35,304 nucleotides of DNA from Schoenoplectus triqueter. Its lineage: Eukaryota > Streptophyta > Magnoliopsida > Poales > Cyperaceae. The DNA lies in assembly GCA_964058805.1 (NCBI GenBank), contig CAXKVV010001278.1, positions 1 through 35,304 of the forward strand. Reading direction: 5' to 3'. Below, in pieces: positions 20,189 through 28,149 of this stretch. A model generated the notes under the pieces. That model saw only the letters and a program-made list of their open reading frames with translations. It was not told the DNA's origin and did no database searches. The position numbers were made by a program, and so were the translations under genes. Position 1 is the first letter of the stretch. Every line of letters starts with the position of its first letter.

Positions 20189-20390
20189 TATTTTATATTT
20201 GAATATCATTTTTAAAAAATAAAATGGTGACTTCAAAATCTCAAAACACTCAAAAATTTTGCATCCCACGAGATTTTCATATAAAAAATTTAATGAGAAT
20301 GATAAATTAAAATTTCGAGATGATTTGATGTATTTTTTGAGTTAAGCTCACGAAAGACCTTTGTGAGCTTAAGCCCATGGTATTTTTACT
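20189..20390 (-). mobile_element. Half of a palindromic MITE (family D)
   Basis: Equals the right half of the complete copy at 20419-20827: TTTGCATCCCACGAGATTTTC, GAGAATGATAAATTAAAATT, TTTTTTGAGTTAAGCTCACG and GTGAGCTTAAGC, ending GGTATTTTTACT. The left half is missing; a (TA)n tract stands at the broken centre (20163-20188). A further (TA)n tract (20391-20415) separates it from the next copy. Confidence 0.7.
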
Positions 20391-20418
20391 TATATATATA
20401 TATATATATATATAATAT
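20391..20418. repeat. (TA)n microsatellite between two family D elements
   Basis: TATATA run of about 25 bp joining the half copy to the complete palindromic copy. Confidence 0.9.
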
Positions 20419-20827
20419 AGTGGAGATACCGTGAGGTTAAGCTCACGGAGGCCTTCCGTGACCTTAACTCAAAAAACATATCAAATTATTTTGAAATTTT
20501 AATTTATCATTCTCATTAAATTCTTTATATGAAAATCTCATGGGATACAAAAATTTGGAGCGTTTTGAGTTTTTTAAGTTATGGTTTTTAATTTTTGAAA
20601 ATCATCTCTAAAAATAATAATAATATATTCAATACTTGAACATCTTTTTAAAAAATTAAAAACGGTAACTTAAAAAACTCAAAACACTCCAAATTTTTGC
20701 ATCCTACAAGATTTTTATAAAAAGAATTTAATGAAAATGATAAATTAAAATTTTGAGATAATTTAATATATTTTTTGAGTTAACTTACAAAATACATCCG
20801 TGAGCTTAAGCTTACGGTATCTCCACT
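20419..20827. mobile_element. Complete palindromic MITE (family D)
   Basis: About 409 bp, almost entirely one inverted repeat. Left end AGTGGAGATACCGTGAGG, right end inverse (ACGGTATCTCCACT). Just inside each end is a smaller palindrome, GTGAGGTTAAGCTCAC on the left and GTGAGCTTAAGCTTAC on the right. Paired interior blocks: AATTTTAATTTATCATTCTC with GAAAATGATAAATTAAAATT, and TTTTGAGTTTTTTAAGTTAT with AACTTAAAAAACTCAAAA. Bordered by TA on the left and CT/TA microsatellite on the right. Confidence 0.8.
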
Positions 20828-20851
20828 CTCTCTCTCTATATATATATATAA

Positions 20852-21240
20852 AGAAGTATTTGAAGGTATTCGTTCTGTCCTCCACAACAACGTAGGCAAT
20901 GTCGGATCCCGAATCCGCTCCTTTAAGCAAATAAATGAAACTATTGCGAAAGTACGTGGCCGTGTAAAGCATTAAAATAAGTTTCTTTAAAAATAAAATC
21001 ACTAACTGCTTTGACCCATGGAAAATGAATCCTATCGAAGGCTTGTTTGCTAACACTAGCCCTATCCGCAGATTGGCTTGTTTAGCTTGTTTACTTGTAT
21101 AGTTATCTTCCTTCCCAATCAACCGAACAACTACGGAACCAGGACACAGGCTTTGTGAGACTTCCTTAGTGAGCTTTCAGGCAACAAAAGATAGTTCATA
21201 AGACCCTTACACTAAAGGTAGCTTGTCTCCATTGCACTAG
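20852..21240. other. Higher-GC island of unknown origin between palindromic MITEs
   Basis: A segment of about 390 bp with clearly less AT than its neighbours and no repeat structure, wedged between the family D copy and the family C copy. The minus frame of 119 residues at 20763-21122 includes LRIGLVLANKPSIGFIFHG, but also runs through the MITE and microsatellite, so it is not a gene as it stands. The texture (GGATCCCGAATCCGCTCC, CAAGCCAATCTGCGG) recalls plant mitochondrial intergenic DNA, so an organelle insertion or captured gene piece is possible. This is a guess. Confidence 0.25.
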
Positions 21241-21261
21241 ATGCGTGTAGCCGATATATAT

Positions 21262-21662
21262 AGAATTAGACTACGATGCTTTGCAAAATATAAAAACGTT
21301 ATGTGCTTTGCGCTCTATTATTAATTTTAAGTTAGAAATAATCAATCCAAACCGCTCAATCTAATCTCCATATCAAAATCTATTAATAAACCAAATTTTA
21401 TATTTTTTAGAATTCATTTACTATTTTTTTGGATAGAGAGAAAACCATCATTTTTGGATGAACCATAATTCCCAGATCAAGTCATTTTTTCCTCATCAGA
21501 AAAAATAACAAAAAAATATAAAAAATATAAAATTTGGTTTACTAATAGATTTTGATATGGAGATTAGATTGAATGGTTCGGATCAATTATTTCTGACTTG
21601 AAATTAAAAATAAAGCGCAAAACACACAACGCCTCTGCGTTTTGCAAAGCACCATAGTCAGA

Positions 21663-21668
<6 letters not shown>
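21262..21668. mobile_element. Palindromic MITE, family C, subtype 2
   Basis: Left GACTACGATGCTTTGCAAAA, right inverse TTTTGCAAAGCACCATAGTC. Interior pairs: CTAATCTCCATATCAAAATC with GATTTTGATATGGAGATTAG, and ATTTTATATTTTTTAGAA with its inverse. About 400 bp, bordered by TATATA on the left and a CT/TA/GA microsatellite on the right. Confidence 0.8.

Positions 21669-21718
<50 letters not shown>
21665..21718. repeat. Self-complementary (CT)n(AT)n(AG)n microsatellite
   Basis: A CT run, an AT run and an AG run in order, so the tract is itself palindromic. It lies exactly at the joint between two palindromic MITEs. Confidence 0.95.
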
Positions 21719-22118
21719 TGAGGCTATGGTGCTTCGCGAAGCACAAAACCTCCCGTGCTTCGCGTCCGTATCTTGAATTTGAAAGTTCATACGCTCGATC
21801 CAAACCGTTGAACATGATCTTCATATTGAAATATCTTTGGAGATCAAATTTTATATTTTTTTGATTTTTTTTGCTATTTTTTAAATGAGTATAAAATTTG
21901 CTGATCTAACGATTTCTGCACCATCCAAAACTAGCGATTTTGTACCCATCTAAAAAATAGCAAAAAAATTCAAAAAAATATAAATTTTGATCTCCAAAGA
22001 TAGTTCAATATGAAGATCATGTTCAACGGTTTGGATCGGGCATATGAACTTTCAAATTTGAGATACGGACGCGAAGCACAGGAGGTTTTGTGCTTCGCGA
22101 AGCACCATAGCCTCACTC
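21714..22118. mobile_element. Palindromic MITE, family C, subtype 1 (freshest copy)
   Basis: About 400 bp. Ends GTGAGGCTATGGTGCTTC and the exact inverse. Near each end is the perfect 16-bp palindrome GTGCTTCGCGAAGCAC (21729-21744 and 22090-22105). The arms pair over almost the full length: CGTTGAACATGATCTTCAT with ATGAAGATCATGTTCAACG, and ATCTTTGGAGATCAAATTTT with its inverse. No coding capacity; frames across it are by-products of the palindrome. Older copies: 13845-14190 and 24430-24785. Confidence 0.85.
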
Positions 22119-22136
22119 TATATATATATATATATA

Positions 22137-22532
22137 GGCTATGGTGCTTTCCAAAGCACAAGAGCGTTGTGTGCTTTGCGCTCTATTATTAATTTAAAGT
22201 AAAAAAATGATCGATCAAAACCGCTCAATCTAATCTCCATATCCAAATCTATTAGTAAACCAAATTTTATATTTTTTTGAAATTTATTTGCTATTTTTTT
22301 TGGATAGGGGGAAAACCGTCATTTTTGGATGAACCAGAATTCTCAGATCAAGTCATTTCCTCCTCATTAGAAAAAATAGCAAAAAAATTCTAAAAAATAT
22401 AAAATTTGGTTTACTAATAGAGTTTTATATGGAGATTAGATTGAATGGTTCAGATCGATTATTTCTGACTTGAAATTAAAAATAGAGCGTAAAACACACA
22501 ACGCCTATGTATTTTGCAAAGCACCATAGTCG
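22137..22532. mobile_element. Palindromic MITE, family C, subtype 2
   Basis: GGCTATGGTGCTTTCCAAAG on the left, TTTTGCAAAGCACCATAGTC on the right. The interior is nearly the same as the copy at 21262-21668 (AACCGCTCAATCTAATCTCC, CAGATCAAGTCATTT). It sits between a TA tract (22118-22136) and a TA/GA tract (22535-22560). Confidence 0.8.
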
Positions 22533-22560
22533 GACGCTATATATATATAGAGAGAGAGAG

Positions 22561-22944
22561 AGTAAAGATACCGTGAGTTTAAGTTAAAAAGTATATCAAA
22601 TTATCTCTAAATTTTAATTTATCATTTTCATTAAATTCTTTATATGAAAATCTTATGGGATGCAAAATTTTAGAGTGTTTTGAGCTTTTTAAGTCATGTT
22701 TTTTAATTTTTTAAAATTAACTCTAAAAATAATAATAAAATATTTAATGTTTGAACATCATTTTTTAAAAATTAAAAATAGTGGCTTAAAAAACTCAAAA
22801 CACCCTAATTTTTTGCATCCCATAAGATTTTCATCTAAACAATTTAATGAGTATGATAAATTAAAATTTAGAAATAATTTAATACATTTTTTGAGTTAAA
22901 CTCACAAAAGATCTATGTGAGCTTAAGCTCACTGTATATTTACT
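22561..22944. mobile_element. Palindromic MITE (family D)
   Basis: Left AGTAAAGATACCGTGAG, right inverse of AGTAAATATACAGTGAG. Same interior blocks as 20419-20827 (TTTTGCATCCCATAAGATTTTC, AACTCAAAACACC). Bordered by GA repeat on the left and CT/TA on the right. Confidence 0.75.
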
Positions 22945-23144
22945 CTCTCTATATATATATAGAGTTAAATATATATAAATATAATTACTTTATATTTTTA
23001 ATGAATATTTATATTTCAATTATATAAATATATATAGTAATAAGTATATATATTTTTTATGACAATTGAGATGAAAAATTATATGATTTTTATTATAATT
23101 AAAATATTAATTATTGTTATACATCATTAGTATATTTATTTAAG

Positions 23145-23530
23145 AGTGAGACCACTTGACAATGGGTTATTTTAATAATCTTGACAATGGACTCCTTAAT
23201 AAATAGATAAAAAATCTTAAAAATGAGAAAAAATTATATATATATTCTTCTACCTATAGATTGGCGGTCATTCAAATTTCATATAGTTTCATTGTCATTT
23301 TTAATACTCCATCAAAGACTTATCAAAATTTTATATAATTTATAACGATTCCAATTTAACAGTGTTTGATGGAGTATTAAAAAATAATTAAATTTAACGA
23401 CCGACAATCTATAGGTAGAAGAACACGTCTATAATTTTTTTTTCATTTTTAATATATTTTTTTCTATTTATTTAAGAGTCTATTTTCGAGATTGTCAAAA
23501 TAACTCATTATCAAATATCAAGTGATCCCC
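23145..23530. mobile_element. Palindromic MITE (family E)
   Basis: Left GTGAGACCACTTGACAATGG and GGTTATTTTAATAATCTTGA; right inverse of GGGGATCACTTGA and GAGTTATTTTGACAATCT. Interior pairs TTCTTCTACCTATAGATTG with CAATCTATAGGTAGAAGAA, and AATACTCCATCAAAGA with TTTGATGGAGTATT. A sister copy is at 18633-18988. Confidence 0.7.
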
Positions 23531-23929
23531 ATCATTTATTTGATGTTATTTATTTGTCTAAATTATATAATTTTTTATTAAATTATTTTTATTTTTATCC
23601 GTTATCTACCGTTACCCGTTCGTTACCCGAAATTTTTAACAGATAAAGATAGAATACGAATAAAAAACTTTTTAATGAATATAGATAAAAAAATTTAATA
23701 AATATAAATATAATACCTTCACTCTACCCTACCTTACCCATCATCTGCCCAAAGGGTGATCACAGAAGATTTACTTGCTATATTATTTGACAATTCTATA
23801 AAATCTATACTATGCTAAAGCTTGTAATCTATTTATCTCCCGTTCGCTACACGCATGTCTATTTAGTTCTCATTTCATTTTTCTTCGTCCCCCAATTCCC
23901 TTATCTGAGAAGAAGAAAAGGGAACTGCT

Positions 23930-24255
23930 CCTCCCAATCACTCCTCTCATCTTCCTTCTAGCCGAAACAACGACTAGAAAGAAGACTGTGGTGCGTGTGG
24001 TGGGTCAGTATGAGATCCCATTGATGGAGTCCCGTGCATATCTTTGGACCCTAATCTATCTCTCTGACTTTCGCCAATTTCACTCAATACCATCAAGCTC
24101 CGGCGACGACGACGTGCCGCTGTTCTCTTGCTCTTCGTGTGATTTGATCTCAACGCACCGCTTGAACTCCCTCGCTCCCAGTCGTACCCTGATTTTTTGG
24201 ATCTTGTCGCACAGCCCGTCTACAACTCTTCTTTTACGGAACCACATCCGTTAGA
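23930..24255 (+). pseudogene. GC-rich segment with open frame, possible gene fragment
   Basis: GC content rises sharply here. An 88-residue plus frame (23988-24254, start MVRVVGQYEI) contains SSSGDDDVPLFSCSSCDLIS, and TCCGGCGACGACGACG resembles plant coding sequence. I recognise no domain, and no splice-linked exon was found. It may be a first exon or a fragment moved by a transposon. Confidence 0.2.
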
Positions 24256-24429
24256 GAGCAAAGAAATAAAAAAAAATTTGTAGGTGAAATATTTTTGAGC
24301 TGATTTGTTTGATTAGAGATTAACGATTCTGATTTAACAATAATAACTTTATATGCATCAAAATTTGTATTTAGACTTCCCTATAATCATTGTGATTAAA
24401 ACGAGCCGCTATGATTAACCTTTAAAAAC

Positions 24430-24785
24430 TCTCTCATATTTCACGTACATATTTTAAATTTTAAATTTTAAATGGCTGATTCAAACTATTGAATATGATA
24501 TTTATGTTGAAATATTTTTTAAAATCAAATTTTATATTTTCTGTAATTTTGTAATTTTTTAGATGGATATAAAATTTGTTGATATAACGATTTTTGCACC
24601 ATTCAATACTAGTGATTTTTCATCCATTTTAAAAGTAGCAAAATGTTTTTAAAGAATAGAAAATTTGATTTTCAAAGAAATTTCAATATAAATATCATGT
24701 TCAACGGTTTAAATTTTCAAATTTTAAATGTGAACACAAAATATGAAAGTTTTTATACTTCGCCTAATACTATAGGCTCACTCAT
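24430..24785. mobile_element. Palindromic MITE, family C, old copy
   Basis: Contains the ordered family blocks ATTGAATATGATATTTATG, AAATCAAATTTTATATTTT, GATATAACGATTTTTGCACC, ATCATGTTCAACGGTTTAAA and the end CTATAGGCTCACTC. The outer ends have lost the GTGCTTCGCGAAGCAC palindrome. Confidence 0.65.
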
Positions 24786-24789
24786 AATA

Positions 24790-25018
24790 TTAGAAACTAG
24801 ATAAGGTAACTTCATTTGCTACCAGGCTTATCTAATTGAAAAACAAGATAGATACCAGAATAAAAACAAATAAAGAGAGAAAAAGGGAAAATGAACAAAA
24901 CAAAATGAGCTCTAATTCATATGTTTTCAAGTAAATAACGGGGACCTTGACGCTATGTTTGCGAAAAAAAATTACAAAATAGATAATTATTCATATTACA
25001 CAAATTGGTTAAATAATG

Positions 25019-25056
<38 letters not shown>

Positions 25057-25560
25057 TGTTATTGTTATTATTATTCGAGAGCCAAATCTTATTGGCAATG
25101 ACGCCGATCTATGTGGAAAAAACACAGCTGGTTCAAAATTATATGAGAATTTATTACATATTATTTAATTAAAGTTGAAGGTTAGCTTACTTTTATTTTA
25201 AAAATAATATTTTTTTATTGAGTTCACTTTTAATTATTGTCAATTAATAATAAAGAAGGGAAATCCAAATTAAAATCTGAAAATGAACATCTCATCTACA
25301 GTAATCAGAAGTTGATTTCCATATCATATGAACAGTACAATTAAATACACTGTAGTTGTAAGCCACAAATACGGATACTACAAATTACTATATTGACAGG
25401 CAATGCCCCTCATTTCCTTTTAATTAAACTTCCAATTTTCCTGGCACGATCTGCTCGTCTCTGGTCTCTTAAAAGAATACGTTAGACAAACTTTTAACTA
25501 TGAACCTATATATTATATTTTTTTCTGCAAAATAAAATAATTAAGATGGCACCGTCGCGC
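24790..25560. other. Intergenic sequence with an (AAT)n microsatellite
   Basis: AATAATAAT repeats fill 25015-25057. The rest is AT-rich without recognised gene or element. Confidence 0.6.
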
Positions 25561-25569
25561 CTATGCTAA

Positions 25570-26438
25570 CGATTTTTAAAATAATTATTGATTTTAATTT
25601 TAATAATAAGAGTGATTAAATAAAAATTTAAAAAATATGAATGATATTATATCACTATCATTAACGTCTTATAAATACACCACTCTCAATGACATATTTG
25701 CCAAAATACATCACTTTTAATAATGTATTTGTACAAAATCTCAGTGAGAGTGACATTTTTTTTAAATTCTTGCTGAGGTGTCTCTGGGTTTTTTTAGAGG
25801 TGGCAATCGGGCGGGTCGGGTCGGGTTCGGGTTCGGGTCGGACGGGTCGGGTCAGTTTGACTTTCTGGAAGAAATCGGGTCGGGCCGGGTCGGGTCAGGG
25901 TCGGGTCGGGTCAATTTACATGTTGTGTTTTTTCAGATCGTTGATAGATTTTGATTGGATTGAAGACCATTTGATCTCGGGTCGGGTCGAGTCAGGTCGG
26001 GTTCGGGTCGGGTCGGATCAGTTTGACTTTTTTAAAAAATCGGATCGGATCGGGTTCGGATCCGGACGGGTCATCGGGTTCTGTCACCTCTAATTTTTTT
26101 AGATGCCACAACTCATATCTTGAAAGTTTGATCATTAATTAAAGTCGCCACATTTCTTTGATGGGACTCAGTGTGGGTAAGCGAATCAATGTTTCTTTTT
26201 TTACTTTTTCCTTTGACCAAAGAGGGCCGAAAAGAAAACCAGTGTGATCACACAACTTTTTCCTCTGACTAGTTACAAAGCATATGACATCTAAGTGATA
26301 GAAATTAAAAAGTTTATTTTCAGTAATGTTTTTGTCAAAACGCGTTATAAGCACTATTATTTATATTTTTTTAATTTTAATTTAATCACTTTTATTATTA
26401 ATTTTAGAATTATTTAGATAATTATTTTAAAAATATCG
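25570..26438. mobile_element. Old Mutator-like MITE with tandem hairpin units, interrupted by a hAT MITE
   Basis: Imperfect terminal inverted repeats of about 85 bp: AAAATAATTAT and AATAATAAGAGTGATTAAAT on the left, inverse of AATAATAAAAGTGATTAAAT on the right. Inside, CTTATAAATACACCACTCTC and repeated ACATCACTTTTAATAATG / ATTTGCCAAAA units parallel the TTTTATAAATACAC and GCATTTGCCTAAAA of the intron element at 30394-30868. CG-rich units there appear here as TA- and CA-rich, as expected after long methylation decay. The family B MITE at 25795-26092 is nested in it. Confidence 0.55.
25795..26092 (+). mobile_element. hAT-type MITE (family B), second copy
   Basis: From TAGAGGTGGCAATCGGGCGG to TGTCACCTCTA. 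Its ~70-bp core (TTTACATGTTGTGTTTTTTC through CATTTGATCTCGGG) equals that of the 404-737 copy in inverted orientation with two changes. Flanks are T-runs (GTTTTTTT and ATTTTTTT), compatible with an 8-bp target duplication but not proof. It interrupts the older Mutator-like element at 25570-26438. Confidence 0.75.
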
Positions 26439-28149
26439 CTCCACCCATGCCGCTCTTACTATCAAAACAGGTTGCGGAATTTCAATGATATCGAAGGAAT
26501 CACCATTTTTTTTTCTTTTTCCCCCTCTTCCAATGATAAATGATAGAAGTCATTAACAAAAAGTAGTGTACCTTCATGGACCATAAAATAAGATAAATTA
26601 CTTTTCTTAAGAATTTACACCGTAGATTTTTATGGCAACGCACTGTCATCGAATCTATGACAGATGGAATCCAGAAAAAAAAAAGAGGAGAGAATTTAAA
26701 AAAACTTCTTTTTAGTCAAAATATAATGGCAGCCGGACCACTTTTGCTCCATTATACAATTGCATTGAGGAACAATTGATAATTCTTTACTAATTTTTAA
26801 ATAATAAAAATATAATGTTTATATTTAAATTATTAAATCCAACATAATTAATAATATTTACATATTATTTATGAACTATGAGTCTAAGATGAGTTTTGGT
26901 TATATATTTTATCGTGCGTCAATTGATTTGAAATTTTTACAATTTGAGATTAATTATATGTAATGATATTTAAATTCAATACTAAATCTCCAATAATATA
27001 TCTGTTAATTTATTTTCAGTTTTTAATTTTGCTTGATGTTTTCAATATTCATTGTTAAAATAACCAAGATAACCATCATTTCCAAGGATTTTCTCCTTCA
27101 TTCTATTATAGTGCATAAACTAATTAATAATTTATCAACGCTATTAAAAAATAAAATAAAATATGGCATTGATCATTCAGATATGTATATATGAAATGTG
27201 TGAAATATAAAAGTTGTTTAGTCATTTATTACCAAATTGATTTATAATACTCAATCTTTATTGATTTAAATTTAAAGCTGTTTGATGGCTTACTAAAGCC
27301 CTTCCAATTTGGTTTAAATTTTATATACAATTCATAAGAACGAGAAGACATACATTTACTACAATTACAATTTTATAATATGGGCTCAAATTGTCAAAAT
27401 TAATTACGTTAAAGAGTACGCTAACTGACATTCACTGAGCTGGCGTATTTTTCTGATGGATATTTGATGTAGACGGCTTTAAAATGAGACATGGATCTCT
27501 TTTTGATACATCATCAACTAGCTCTATCACAGGATACCTTTTTCATCGACAGATCTCGATTGGTTGTATATTACCATTTGTATTTGTCAACTAATGAATT
27601 ACTGATGGGTACTAATTAACAACTTTTTGATTGATTTTTTGTCCGGTTTCCTCAACAATTAAAGAACCCTACATCGTGTTAAATTTGCGTCCATAAATAT
27701 GTACTGAACATAAATTTCACACTCGATTGAACTTTTGTACAAGGTTTGAATTTGAATGTTTTACTATTAATATTTAAGTCCATAATTATTCACTATTTCC
27801 CTCATATTTAGTTCTGGTTACAAACAGCTGTTAACCCTTAAATGTCTACAAATTTTATTTCATTCAGTTTATATTGGCGAGATTATGAGAAACAGATAAA
27901 CGGATTGAGTTGATTTAATAGTTTTAATTCATATCCAATTAGGCTTGTCATTTAAAAAAAAATCATTTGGTATTTTCTTCTGTCTGTTCTTCTAATCTAA
28001 TATAACATAATACGAACAAAAGGCTATAAGAAACTAAATTCTCACCTTAAGCTCCTTAAATACAACTCTGAAATTACTCCACAAGTTCTAATATACTATC
28101 TCTTATTATATTTTTCACCATGATGCTGGTGTAAATACACGAATTTAAT
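26439..28149. other. Spacer downstream of ALDH gene 2, no gene recognised
   Basis: 1.7 kb of AT-rich DNA. No repeat family of this window was recognised except diverged TTTGATGGC-type pieces near 27290. The part next to 28150 should be the 3' UTR of ALDH gene 2; no clear poly(A) signal was picked out. Confidence 0.4.

Noticed and set aside
20763..21122. 119-residue minus-strand protein
   Set aside because: The frame crosses a CT/TA microsatellite and a MITE end, giving YIYREREW-type sequence; not a gene as it stands.
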